Below are positions 45,031 to 53,898 of a stretch of 64,000 nt of DNA, in pieces. Location: assembly GCF_036289385.1 (NCBI RefSeq), contig NZ_JAYFFH010000001.1, positions 434,001 to 498,000 on the forward strand, given 5' to 3'. Source of the DNA: Anaerofustis butyriciformans (lineage in GTDB: Bacteria; Bacillota; Clostridia; Eubacteriales; Anaerofustaceae). Under the pieces are notes generated by a model that was given only the letters and a program-made list of their open reading frames with translations, had not been told where the DNA came from and searched no databases. Positions within the stretch are counted from its first letter, which is position 1. The number at the start of each line of letters is the position of its first letter. The position numbers and the translations under genes were made by a program.

Positions 45031-48000
45031 TTAACTTTTATTAGCATTATAGTGATCTATTACATTAATAGTTTCTCTTACTACGTTACTTCCAAGACCA
45101 CTATATAATCTTTTATCACCTATAATATAAAACTCTTCCTTTGCTCTAGTTGCTGCTACATTCATTATATTAGGTTCTGAAACAGCCCATCTAGCAGCAC
45201 CTTCACTTTTTTTATCTGCCCCAAGAACTAAAAAAACAATTTTTGCTTCTTTTCCTTGAAATGTATGTACAGTACCTACATTTATTATCTTCCCATTTTC
45301 TCTTTTTGTAAAATTAATTTTCTCTAAATCTTTCGAAAGTTGATATGCAACATGTCTAAAAGGAGAAATAACATAAATTTCATTAGCTAAACTATGATCT
45401 TTATCTATTATCTGTTTTATTATTTCTTGTAAAAAATCCGATTGTTCTTTTACATATTTATCTTTTGCATTACCAGTCACATCATACCAATTTGATATTC
45501 CTTGAAAATTATCTAATCCTTGAACCATCATTCCATTATAAGAAATATTATTTGATATATTATACATTGGATTTTTACATCTTCTATGTACACATAAAGG
45601 AATACCTATCCACTCTGATTCTGATTTTAAAACTCCATATTTGCATATATCATCAATAATTGTTTGAGTCGATGCATTAATTGATAAAAATTTACTACTT
45701 ATTTCTTTCTTTTCTGATATAAGACTTAATACATTTTCATCTAAGGTTAACACAGGTTTAATCTGTGCAGGATCACCGACAGCAAGGACTCTTTTACTCC
45801 TAAAAATTGCACCTACACTTGCTTGTGGTAAGGCTTGCCCAGCTTCATCTATAAACAAATTACCAATAAAGTTTTCTCCAAAGCCTCTAAACATATTTGA
45901 AAAACTTGCAAATGTAGTACTCACCACTGGAATTGTAAAGTTTATCCACTGCCAAGCTTCTTCTAAAACTTTCTTTCCATTTTTTCTATTAATATAATTA
46001 TTTCTATTTTTAAAAATATTCTTTGCCTTACTTAGGGTTTCTTTATTCTCGCATAAAAATTGTTTTCTTACTTTTAAAGCTAATATAAAAAGTTCTGATT
46101 GTAAAGTTCTAAAGTCCTTATCAAACCACGGATTGCTTTTTTGCAGTTCATCATAATCTATATTTAAATCTAATTCATTAAATTTTTTTTGTCTATTCTC
46201 TTCTTCTAAAATTTCTTTTTTAGAATATAAACATTCTACTTTTATTCTTTGTCCTCTCTTCCACTGTTCAAAAGATATTTTCTCATTAGAAATATCTTCG
46301 TTTAACTTTAATTTTAAATTAATATTTTCTTCAATAGACTTACGATTCTCATTTTGAATAATTAATAAGTCTCTACTTTCTTTTTTAAAACTATTAATTT
46401 TATCTAAAACGTTCTCAACTGAACAGATATAATTTAATACATTACTTTTATTAAATATTTTTTGTAGAAAAAATAAAGGAGGCTTGTTTATTTCTTTTAT
46501 TTTTAGATTTCTATTTTCTATTTCTATATCATAATTTAGAACATTTATTTTTGATTGTAATTCATTTTCTTCTTTTTTCAAATTAATCAAAGTTTGATTG
46601 ATTTTTTCTAATTCACTTTTTTTTTCACGTAACAAAATCTCTTTTTTTTCTGTTTCTAATGTTATTTCATTTCTTAAATTGATAATCTCATTATCAATTT
46701 CTTTTATCATTTTTAAATTATCAAAATATTTTTGTGCTACATTTTTCTCTTTTAATAAAATTTTGTATTTATCTATAAATTCATCGTAAATTTTTTTGTC
46801 AGAATTAAAATTCAACTCATTTTTAATTGAATCAATAATACTAAAAAACCTGTTTAAATTTTTCTGACTTCCGCCTTCTAATGAAAAAGTACCCCAATAT
46901 TTTTCCTTTTTATTTTTTTCAGTATTATCTTTGTTTAAGATACTACTAAAATAATCAATATCTAATATTTCATCAATAAATTCATTAGAAATTGATGACT
47001 TTAGTGGTAATTCATTTACAATATTTTGAACAGCTCCATTATTTGAACTTGCAACTACAATATTTTTATTTAATATTTGCATAGGTAAAATAGCAAAAAA
47101 TTTATCTTCATCAAAAGAAAGTGTCTCATCTATCTTTTTATTATGTAAATTACAAATTTCTTTTGCCTGTTCTACAATAAGATGTGAGAAAATATCACGT
47201 AACAATGTAGTTTTACCTGTACCTGGAGGACCATTGACACTTAACATAGTATTTGGTTTATTTATATATATATTAGTTGCTACTTGTTGCATTAGAGATA
47301 ACGAAAACTCTGGATTTGAGGGAAAACGTCCTAGTGGATAATTTTTTGGTTGTAAAATATTTTCAAAAAAATCATAAGAAATTTTCTCTTTATCTTTTAA
47401 ATTTAAATCAATTCTTACATTATTATTATCTTCATTATTTATATTAAAATATATATCTAAGTTTTCATTTTCAATCTCTTTTGCTCTTTCTAAATCATTA
47501 ATAAAAAATGAGTGTAAATTTACTTCATCAATTTCCAAATTATTAATAAATTTATAACAACAATTTATTTTATTTATTTTATACTTACTTAATATTAAAG
47601 AAAATACTTCATTAAAATTATCATTTTTTTCAAAAATATCATGTATTTCTTTACATAATTTTTCTTCTATTTTTTTAAATTGTAAAGGAATTTCTTTATA
47701 AGATCTAATATAACCACTTATTGTGTAGAAGAATTTTTCATCTAAAAAATTTAACTTATTGTCTAAAAATATTACAAAAGAGAATTTATTTGCTTTATTT
47801 ATATCATAATATACTTTTTTACAATTTTTTGTACCCAATAAATCATTTAAAATATCTATAATTTCTTTAAAATTGAATATATCAAAATATATTGCTAATC
47901 CACAATTTTTAAAATTCTTATCGTTAATTTTATTTTTGTCTTTATTTTTTTCTAAACAAGCTAACAATTCAGACTTAAAATCTTGACTTTGTTTATCAAA

Positions 48001-48123
48001 AGTAATTATATTTTGATCTTTTTTTATTGAGCCTTCCGATAGTTGTTCAACAATAATCCATGCATCAAGAATATTTTTTTTATTATTTACTTCTTCCACT
48101 TTTAACCTCATTTCATTTAACAT
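45031..48123 (-). CDS. Superfamily 1 (Upf1-like) helicase with long coiled coil
   Basis: This 1030-aa protein has Walker A SVNGPPGTGKTTLLRDIF (about 298), Walker B LFIDEAGQALPQASVGAIF (about 759), VAVGDPAQIKPV-like LAVGDPAQIKPVL, a VGTVHTFQGKEAKIVFLVLG block and the C-terminal motif MNVAATRAKEEFYIIG (about 987). These are the AAA_11/AAA_12 motifs of Upf1-like SF1 helicases. Residues 1-280 are an unrecognised N-terminal domain. Residues about 450-700 form a Lys/Glu-rich coiled coil inserted between the two helicase halves. It lies 10 bp after the 212-aa gene, so the two are tightly linked. Related large SF1 helicases with a small partner occur in phage-defence systems; that role is inferred. 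Confidence 0.85.
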   Translation of the reverse strand: MLNEMRLKVEEVNNKKNILDAWIIVEQLSEGSIKKDQNIITFDKQSQDFKSELLACLEKNKDKNKINDKNFKNCGLAIYFDIFNFKEIIDILNDLLGTKNCKKVYYDINKANKFSFVIFLDNKLNFLDEKFFYTISGYIRSYKEIPLQFKKIEEKLCKEIHDIFEKNDNFNEVFSLILSKYKINKINCCYKFINNLEIDEVNLHSFFINDLERAKEIENENLDIYFNINNEDNNNVRIDLNLKDKEKISYDFFENILQPKNYPLGRFPSNPEFSLSLMQQVATNIYINKPNTMLSVNGPPGTGKTTLLRDIFSHLIVEQAKEICNLHNKKIDETLSFDEDKFFAILPMQILNKNIVVASSNNGAVQNIVNELPLKSSISNEFIDEILDIDYFSSILNKDNTEKNKKEKYWGTFSLEGGSQKNLNRFFSIIDSIKNELNFNSDKKIYDEFIDKYKILLKEKNVAQKYFDNLKMIKEIDNEIINLRNEITLETEKKEILLREKKSELEKINQTLINLKKEENELQSKINVLNYDIEIENRNLKIKEINKPPLFFLQKIFNKSNVLNYICSVENVLDKINSFKKESRDLLIIQNENRKSIEENINLKLKLNEDISNEKISFEQWKRGQRIKVECLYSKKEILEEENRQKKFNELDLNIDYDELQKSNPWFDKDFRTLQSELFILALKVRKQFLCENKETLSKAKNIFKNRNNYINRKNGKKVLEEAWQWINFTIPVVSTTFASFSNMFRGFGENFIGNLFIDEAGQALPQASVGAIFRSKRVLAVGDPAQIKPVLTLDENVLSLISEKKEISSKFLSINASTQTIIDDICKYGVLKSESEWIGIPLCVHRRCKNPMYNISNNISYNGMMVQGLDNFQGISNWYDVTGNAKDKYVKEQSDFLQEIIKQIIDKDHSLANEIYVISPFRHVAYQLSKDLEKINFTKRENGKIINVGTVHTFQGKEAKIVFLVLGADKKSEGAARWAVSEPNIMNVAATRAKEEFYIIGDKRLYSGLGSNVVRETINVIDHYNANKS

Positions 48124-48132
48124 TATTATTAA

Positions 48133-48771
48133 TTAAAAAAATGACTCTATATTATCCCCATTTTCATCTTTTATTTTACTTATTCTTGCATTTATTAAAT
48201 CAAAATTACATATACTATCTTTTATATTATTATATTCCCTATAAAAATTTATCATCTCTGTTAAAGTTTTACCTTTTCCACCATTTTTAATAGTATTATT
48301 TACCCTAATTATTTTCCAATCAAATGGATTACAATATTTATATTTTTCAATGTCCTCTTTAAATTCAAATAGAGGAGTATCTAATTTTGCATTCCAAATA
48401 ACTATTAACCACATAATTGCATTATGTAACTGTTCCGCTTCTTTATTCCACTTGTTTTTGCATCTATTTTTATTTTTGTTGTAATTATTTTCTTTTGAAT
48501 TTGTATTATTAATCTTTAATGGGTTAAATATAGGTAAACCACCATGATTTAATAACCTTAAGAAATCTTTAGCTGCTCCCATTCCACATTGTATTACTTC
48601 TTCATTTCCATTTCTTTTATTAACTGCTTTAAAAATATAATATTCATCTTTAATAGTTGATCCTGCATCACTATGTTTAGTTTGGTGAGAGAGTAATTTT
48701 AAATGCGCTACAGGAATTACATTATACTCTTTTACAATTTTTTTTCTTTTATCATAACCTCTACATTCCAT
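48133..48771 (-). CDS. 212-aa protein of unknown function, partner of the helicase
   Basis: I do not recognise this protein. It begins MECRGYDKRKKIV, with HLKLLSHQTKHSDAG and a DEYYIFKAVNKRNGNEEVIQCGMGAAKDFLRLLNHG segment (split here: DEYYIFKAVN; VIQCGMGAAKDF). A basic Asn/Lys-rich linker (about 90-115) follows, then an alpha-helical C-terminal half with LHNAIMWLIVIWNAKL. There is no membrane segment. It is the first gene of the unit, has an AAAGGAC ribosome site, and lies 10 bp before the helicase. It may recruit or regulate the helicase. Confidence 0.65.
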   Translation of the reverse strand: MECRGYDKRKKIVKEYNVIPVAHLKLLSHQTKHSDAGSTIKDEYYIFKAVNKRNGNEEVIQCGMGAAKDFLRLLNHGGLPIFNPLKINNTNSKENNYNKNKNRCKNKWNKEAEQLHNAIMWLIVIWNAKLDTPLFEFKEDIEKYKYCNPFDWKIIRVNNTIKNGGKGKTLTEMINFYREYNNIKDSICNFDLINARISKIKDENGDNIESFF

Positions 48772-48994
48772 AAATTTGTCGTCCTTTAAAAATTTATTAC
48801 TGAATAATAAAAAATTATTATATTATTATATTATAATATTACATACATATTAAAATATAAATTATCTCAACATGATACGAAGTAATAAAACGTTTATATA
48901 TCAAGAATTTTAATGCTAGTTCGTAAAAACATATTCACGAAAGATTTTTTTTTCGAGGAAATATATACAATCAATTTCTAAATAAATTATGGTA

Positions 48995-49746
48995 TCAATT
49001 TACAATAAGTTCAAATGATATCGGATAATGATCCGACAATCTAATGTCATAATGTATTGTTGGATTAAAGCATTTATCTTTATACTTGTTTAAGACCAAA
49101 ATATGATCAATTGGTGTGTTATATTTTGTTGTTATAACACCGTTGCAAACATCGAAATATCCCATCCTTAAAAGTGTTTTATATTCGCTCATTTTTGTTG
49201 CTTTATTATAATCTCCGGCATTAAAGTCCCCTAAAATTATATCAACCTTAATGTTAAGTAATTTATTCCAATATTCTTTATTGATAGGAACATGTACTCC
49301 AACAATACTTACATCTTCTATATCAATTTGAACATTTTTTAATTTCCCTGAAAAATTTTCCGAACTAATACTAATTTTATAATTAAGTTTTTCAATTTTA
49401 TTATTTATAAAAGCACAAGATATACTTTTACGACCTTTTAATAATTCTGTTTTTTTACACCCGTTTGGCAGCTCTAGTTTATAACAACTTTGTAAATTTT
49501 CTTTTAGTAGATCCCAAGAGTAACAATTTGTATCAACTTCGTGTAAAAAAATTATATCGTAATTTTTTATCATACATACTGTTTTTAGGACATTTTTTTT
49601 ATTGTTTGGTAATTATCTCTTCTCCAGTCATCAACAGCATTATTCCAATCATCCCATTCGATGTAACCTTTTATAGAATAATCTCTTGTTTCTGGTTTTG
49701 GAATAAATCCTCCCCAATTATTTACATTGAAACTCATGATTTTCAT
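48995..49746 (-). pseudogene. Endonuclease/exonuclease/phosphatase family protein, frameshifted
   Basis: The gene starts at the ATG at 49744-49746, preceded by AAGGAG, and reads MKIMSFNVNNWGGFIPKP onward to DNYQTIKK. There a run of eight A's (49593-49600 on the plus strand as T's) throws it into a stop. Adding one A restores the frame as NVLKTVCMIKNYDIIFLHEVD, giving a protein of about 250 aa. The remaining motifs are complete: FLHEVD (Glu), GVHVP (His), ILGDFNAG, TPIDHILV and LSDHYPISFEL. Members hydrolyse phosphodiester bonds in nucleic acids or lipids. The single-base difference in a homopolymer could be a sequence error, slippage or real decay. Confidence 0.75.
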
Positions 49747-49936
49747 ATAAAATATTTCTCCTTAAAAACAATACTTTGACAAATGTTTAAATAGCTCATA
49801 AACCAAACCTTATTACAAATACCAATTTCATCAACTTGAATATGTACACATTTCAAAGTACAATTAAAAATTTTATACTATTAAAACCACTTCTTAAGCT
49901 ATATTCCCAAAATTTTCATTCATACCCACAGTAAAA

Positions 49937-50035
49937 TCAAGATTCTTGACGTGATAGCTCAACCACCGTCTCAACATGCCTTGTTTGTATATTATGACTA
50001 GTTGGTTTTGATATGTATTGGTGTAACTGACTACT
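49937..50035 (-). pseudogene. C-terminal fragment resembling 23S rRNA (uracil-5-)-methyltransferase, probable integration site
   Basis: A minus-strand frame reads TSHNIQTRHVETVVELSRQES and stops at 49937-49939. HVETVV-L-SR is the C-terminal signature of the RlmD/RumA methyltransferases. The fragment has no start codon or upstream part here. It lies 46 bp from the 3' end of the large serine recombinase gene. Serine recombinases of clostridial elements are known to integrate into rumA/rlmD, so this is the probable junction (att) of the element to the right. The rest of 49747-50080 shows no gene. Confidence 0.5.
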
Positions 50036-50080
50036 TCATAATATACATTGTAATATAGTATAATGTGTGTTATGTATAGT

Positions 50081-51877
50081 TTATTTTTCTACTTCTACTC
50101 TAACTCTAATATCATTTTTTAAAAATTTTCTTTGCTTTCCAGTTTCATCTTTATAAAAAACAAAATAGTCTTGATTACTATTAAAATCCAATACTTTAAC
50201 AAAATCACTATCATCATTTGAAAGATTATTATTCCTAATAATTATATCAGATTTTAAATCATCTCGCAAAGTTTCATTAAATTTTGATTTACATATAAAT
50301 CTTATCATATTTTCTTCTTTTTTTCCAGTTTCATCAAAACCTCCAATTATAATATAATCTACCAAAGCATCAAAAACATCTCTATCAAATCCATCTAAAA
50401 TTTGTTTTGAGTTTAATGTGTTCTTTATTTTATTTATACCATCTTCTATTTTATCATTATCTTCTGATAATAATTCGTATTGTTCTATTTCTTTATTTAT
50501 CTTTTGTAGTTTTTTGTCTAATTTTTCTTTTTTTACACTATAAGTTTCTTTATCTAAAGTCCCATCTAACATTAAATCAACTAACTTATGAATCTGACTT
50601 TCCTGATTGCTTTTACTTTTTTTTAATGACTTTATTTTATCTTCAACACTATTATCTCTTATACAACTAGAAATTATTTTTAATAACATTTCAGCATTAA
50701 AATCTTTACTGTTACATAATATGTGATATGCATCAACGAAAGCATTTTCTATTAAATTTTCTCTTAATGCTTTACTGTCTTTGCAAGTATCTTTACCAGA
50801 TTCTACATCTGTTAAGCAATCCCATATTACAGTTGAACCTTTTTTAGAATACATACATCTTCTAACGTATGTTGCTCCACAAAAGCCACATTTTATTTTC
50901 CCACTAAAAGGATATTTTCTTCCAATATTTCCTAATCTTCTTCCTGTGGCTCTAGCACCACATCTATCTTTCAATATTTCTTGAACTCTATCAAAAACAT
51001 CTCGACTTATTATTGCTTCGTGATGGTCTTTTATATAATATTGGTCTGATTCACCATAATTAGTTAATCGTTTATGACTAATTGGATCTGTTGTAAATGT
51101 TTTCCCTTGTAATACATCTCCAATATATTTTTCGTTCTTTAAAATGCCTACTACAGTATTAGCACTCCATTTTCCTTTGTTCCTTCTTGTTTCTACTTTC
51201 ATATCAGTTAGCATTTTTGCTATATAATTTCCACCGTGTCCTTCTAAATATGTCTTAAAAATTAATCTTACAATTTCTGCTTCTTCATTTACTATGCTCA
51301 TTACATTTGTTTTACTGTCATAAGAATAACCATAGCAATTATTAAAACCTACAAGTTCTCCTCTTTCTGATTTCATTTTTAAACCTAATTTAACGTGAGA
51401 AGATATTGTTTCACTTTCTTGTTGTGCGACAGAACTTAATACTGTTAGCAATAATTCACCAGACATTTCTAAAGTATTAATATTTTCTTCTTCAAATAGA
51501 ATCGCTATATTTTTTTCTTTTAAAAGTCTAACATATTTTAGCGTATCTAAAGTGTTTCTTGCAAATCTTGATATAGATTTCGTCAAAATTAAATCAAACT
51601 TTCCTTCTAAAGCGTCTTCTATCATTTTCATAAAGTTTTCTCTTTTATAATCTTGCGTTCCTGAAATTCCTTCATCAGCATAAATACCAGAAAATCCCCA
51701 TTCATCATTAGACACAATCTTTTCCTTATAATATTTTTTTTGTGACTCATAACTATTTAATTGTTCATCGTTATCAGTACTAACCCTTGCATAAGCAACA
51801 ACTCTTAACCTTCCTATAGGTTTACCTGTTTTCCTATTGATTCTTTCATCTTTTTTCTTAATTAAAGTAATTTCCAT
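50081..51877 (-). CDS. Large serine recombinase
   Basis: This 598-aa protein has an N-terminal resolvase domain with the catalytic serine in YARVSTDND (Ser33), DEGISGT and LTKSISRFARNTLDTL. A recombinase domain follows (about 170-290: IAKMLTDMKVETRRNKGKWSANTV). Then come a zinc ribbon with CGFCGATYVRR and later cysteines (about 335-375) and a coiled-coil C-terminal region. This is the layout of site-specific integrases of Tn4451-like and conjugative elements. Its 3' end is beside the rlmD-like fragment, as expected for an element terminus. GAGGAG precedes the ATG. Confidence 0.95.
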   Translation of the reverse strand: MEITLIKKKDERINRKTGKPIGRLRVVAYARVSTDNDEQLNSYESQKKYYKEKIVSNDEWGFSGIYADEGISGTQDYKRENFMKMIEDALEGKFDLILTKSISRFARNTLDTLKYVRLLKEKNIAILFEEENINTLEMSGELLLTVLSSVAQQESETISSHVKLGLKMKSERGELVGFNNCYGYSYDSKTNVMSIVNEEAEIVRLIFKTYLEGHGGNYIAKMLTDMKVETRRNKGKWSANTVVGILKNEKYIGDVLQGKTFTTDPISHKRLTNYGESDQYYIKDHHEAIISRDVFDRVQEILKDRCGARATGRRLGNIGRKYPFSGKIKCGFCGATYVRRCMYSKKGSTVIWDCLTDVESGKDTCKDSKALRENLIENAFVDAYHILCNSKDFNAEMLLKIISSCIRDNSVEDKIKSLKKSKSNQESQIHKLVDLMLDGTLDKETYSVKKEKLDKKLQKINKEIEQYELLSEDNDKIEDGINKIKNTLNSKQILDGFDRDVFDALVDYIIIGGFDETGKKEENMIRFICKSKFNETLRDDLKSDIIIRNNNLSNDDSDFVKVLDFNSNQDYFVFYKDETGKQRKFLKNDIRVRVEVEK

Positions 51878-51931
51878 AATAAAATCTCCTCTCTTTTTTT
51901 ACAACTCAATTATATAAAGTTCCAAAGAGAT

Positions 51932-52072
51932 TTACGATTGTGCGATTTCCTTGATTTGCACAATTGACTTTTTATATGTTTCATTATTTATTAAATTTAT
52001 TTCCTTTAGATAATTTAATGCTTTTAAATTCAATAAATATTTTATAAACTTTAAATCAATTTTATCATTCAA
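51932..52072 (-). CDS. 46-aa protein of unknown function beside the recombinase
   Basis: A TTG start (52070-52072) with GGAGGG 8 bases upstream opens a 46-aa frame: MNDKIDLKFIKYLLNLKALN then YLKEINLINNETYKKSIVQI, and a short tail. The pattern of a Leu/Lys helix followed by 'LINNETYKK' resembles the short helical (SHOCT-like) peptides often found beside integrases. The ATG overlapping it stops after a few codons. It overlaps the previous gene by 8 bp. Its role is unknown. Confidence 0.55.
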   Translation of the reverse strand: MNDKIDLKFIKYLLNLKALNYLKEINLINNETYKKSIVQIKEIAQS

Positions 52073-52268
52073 ATTTATCCCTCCTCATAATTTTTGCAGT
52101 TAATACAAAATCATTTAATGTTTTATATCCAAAAAAATCACATTTAATTATTACATCTTTAATACTATCTAAGGCTTCTTTTTTATTTATTGCTGTAATA
52201 TTTATTTTTATAGTTCTATTCGTTCTTATTGCAGTAATACTTACTATATAATTTTTCTGTTCTATCAT
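52065..52268 (-). CDS. 67-aa protein of unknown function
   Basis: The likely start is the ATG at 52266-52268, with AGGAGAAA upstream; a TTG two codons earlier is less well placed. The protein reads MIEQKNYIVSITAIRTNRTI and continues with INKKEALDSIKDVI and FGYKTLNDFVLTAKIMRR. It is a small alpha/beta protein. It overlaps the end of mazF by 53 bp, so it is closely tied to it. I do not recognise a family. Confidence 0.65.
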   Translation of the reverse strand: MIEQKNYIVSITAIRTNRTIKINITAINKKEALDSIKDVIIKCDFFGYKTLNDFVLTAKIMRRDKFE

Positions 52269-52662
52269 TATCAATTTCTCCTATTCCTTTACTTCTTAAA
52301 TACCCTAATAAATCAATATTAAATGTTTCCACTAAAGCATTATCTATTAATTGTTTATGATAATTTGTTAATGTTCCTAAATAATTAATTAATCGAGTTT
52401 TATCAATAACTCTAATTTGTTCTAACAATATTTGTGAATCATATTTTAAAAAATAATTCTTGTTTATTGCTATGTGAGTTGGCAAAGTAGTTTTTTTTAA
52501 AATTTTTGTTAATGGGGCAATTATTAAAGTCGGATTATATTGGTTCCCATAATCATTTTGAATAACCACCACAGGTCTTAGTCCATCCTGTTCACTACCA
52601 CATACAGGACTTAAATCAGCATAAAATACATCACCTTTTTTTGTTTTCCATCTATCTATCAT
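52216..52662 (-). CDS. MazF/PemK-type endoribonuclease toxin
   Basis: This 148-aa protein has the PemK/MazF fold motifs KKGDVFYADLSPVCGSEQDG, RPVVVIQNDYGN, TLIIAPLTK and THIAINK, with SQILLEQIRVIDKTRL. MazF toxins cut mRNA at short sequences. The C-terminal 35 residues are longer than usual. The upstream 67-aa gene, which it overlaps by 11 bp, could be its antitoxin, though it lacks a recognisable antitoxin DNA-binding fold. It is part of the mobile-element module. Confidence 0.88.
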   Translation of the reverse strand: MIDRWKTKKGDVFYADLSPVCGSEQDGLRPVVVIQNDYGNQYNPTLIIAPLTKILKKTTLPTHIAINKNYFLKYDSQILLEQIRVIDKTRLINYLGTLTNYHKQLIDNALVETFNIDLLGYLRSKGIGEIDNDRTEKLYSKYYCNKNE

Positions 52663-52855
52663 TTTTTTCAGCCTTACATATTATACGTGGTGGCTTATCT
52701 TCAAATAGACTTACAATATTTAATTTTTTATTTTTTAAGTAATCTTCCAAAACTCTATTAACATCTTTTTCTGCTTTTTTCATACTTTCTTGTGAATGAT
52801 TCATATATGTTTCAAATATTAATTTTACTTTTACTCTATAATTTTTCATTTTCAT
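52652..52855 (-). CDS. 67-aa protein upstream of mazF, possible antitoxin
   Basis: This small basic protein reads MKMKNYRVKVKLIFETYMNH, then helical SQESMKKAEKDVNRVLEDYLK and a C-terminal PPRIICKAEKNDR. GGAGG lies 6 bases before the ATG. The 11-bp overlap with mazF suits an antitoxin-toxin pair, but the sequence does not match the known MazE or RelB families that I can recognise. The role as antitoxin is inferred from position only. Confidence 0.55.
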   Translation of the reverse strand: MKMKNYRVKVKLIFETYMNHSQESMKKAEKDVNRVLEDYLKNKKLNIVSLFEDKPPRIICKAEKNDR

Positions 52856-53044
52856 AATTATTCCTCCTTTTTATATGTATAAAAAGCCAAAGCATTTTGC
52901 TTTGACTTTTGATTAAGAAAAGATTTTTAATGATAATATAAGATTTTTTATGCTAACATAACACAAGTTGATATTTTTCCTCGAACCCCTCAACTTACGG
53001 GAAATCATCAAACGATTATTTGCTAAATAATCTCACAGGAATTC

Positions 53045-53340
53045 CACCTCCCCGAGGATCTCTCCGGGCTGCCCCCATTGCTTGAGTCTGTGGCTAGGCA
53101 GGAGTATCTTTAATACTATTAGTTTTCTTCGCAAATTAGGTGCTACCTAATTTTATAGCCAAGTATTTTATCGACAAGCGTACTTGCTAATGTGCTATTC
53201 CTAATAGGAACGTATTTGATGAAGTGTATATCAAATTGTCAAAGAACGCTCCTGCTCTAATCACTCTTTACTTCAAACAAGGAAGTTTAAATAAAATGAA
53301 AGGAACAGGTGAGAAGGATTAACTCCCTCTCACCTGTTTC
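53045..53340. ncRNA. Candidate structured RNA or regulatory leader in the mobile element
   Basis: This gene-free stretch is visibly richer in G+C than its surroundings and packed with helices. They are AAATTAGGT-GCT-ACCTAATTT (53133-53153), TTCCTA-A-TAGGAA (53198-53210), TTTGAT with ATCAAA (53215-53235), AACAGGTGAGA with TCTCACCTGTT (53304-53338), and a long-range GCAGGAG (53098-53104) with CTCCTGC (53249-53255). It lies between the sigma-like gene and the small-gene/mazF/recombinase operon, all on the minus strand. The strand of any RNA is not settled. The stretch 52860-53044 is flanking sequence without a gene. It could also be a transfer origin or a recombination site. Confidence 0.5.
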
Positions 53341-53367
53341 CTAACTAAAACGCAAAATTGCAGACAC

Positions 53368-53849
53368 TTAATCTAATTTTTTTAATATTTTTTTCAAATT
53401 TTTTAATGCTCGTTCTAAAATTATATGAACTGATTGATGAGTAGCATTTTCTTCATCTGCTATTTCTTGTTCTGTTTTTTCATCAAAATAATATTTTTTA
53501 TTCTTCGCTTTTGAATCTCTGGTAGTTCATTTATTGCTTTTTTTAATTTTTCAAATGTTACTTTTTGAATAATCATATCCTCTAATAATATTTGCTTGTC
53601 CTTTGCTCTTGATTCAAGATTGTTTTCAAATATTTCTGAATGTTCAATATGATTATCATATTCGTTCATTTCAGATAAATCATCTAATTCAAACCTATCA
53701 AGTGCTTTATATATTTCCTTATTAATTTCTACTTCCTGTAATTTTCCCTTTACATCTTTAAAACTAACTGTATAAATATTTTTACTTTCTATGTAATTTA
53801 AAGTATAAGGATTATCCTTATATTTTCTTCTTTTTGGGCGTTCTGCCAT
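53368..53849 (-). pseudogene. Sigma-70-like regulator, frameshifted
   Basis: The gene starts MAERPKRRKYKDNPYTLNYI and has EYDNHIEHSEIFENNL and FEKLKKAINELPEIQKRRIK. At a run of six A's (53494-53499) the frame is lost and stops at 53460. With one more A it reads KYYFDEKTEQEIADEENATHQSVH and ILERALKNLKKILKKLD to a stop at 53368-53370, completing the helix-turn-helix region 4. The full protein would be about 160 aa, as in the sigma-70-family regulators carried by Firmicutes conjugative elements. GGAGG precedes the ATG. Again the change is a one-base homopolymer difference. Confidence 0.75.
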
Positions 53850-53861
53850 ATTATTTTCCTC

Positions 53862-53898
53862 CTATCAATTTCAATTTTTTAATAATCAAAATTGATAG
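53862..53898. repeat. Inverted repeat next to the sigma-like gene's ribosome site
   Basis: CTATCAATTT (53862-53871) and AAATTGATAG (53889-53898) form a 10-bp stem. Its lower arm touches the GGAGG of the sigma-like gene. It could be an operator or could hide the ribosome site. Confidence 0.5.

Noticed and set aside
48905..48960. Short hairpin followed by nine T's downstream of no obvious plus-strand gene
   Set aside because: A 5-bp stem is too weak to call a terminator, and no plus-strand gene lies before it.
50040..50075. Possible origin of transfer resembling the MobV nick region (short hairpin followed by GTGTGTTATG)
   Set aside because: Only a loose resemblance, far from mob, and at the element end, where other motifs are expected.
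51937..51964. Inverted repeat ATTGTGC/GCACAAT upstream of the recombinase, considered as an operator
   Set aside because: It lies inside a plausible small coding frame (51932-52072) with a good ribosome site, so the repeat may be coding sequence by chance.
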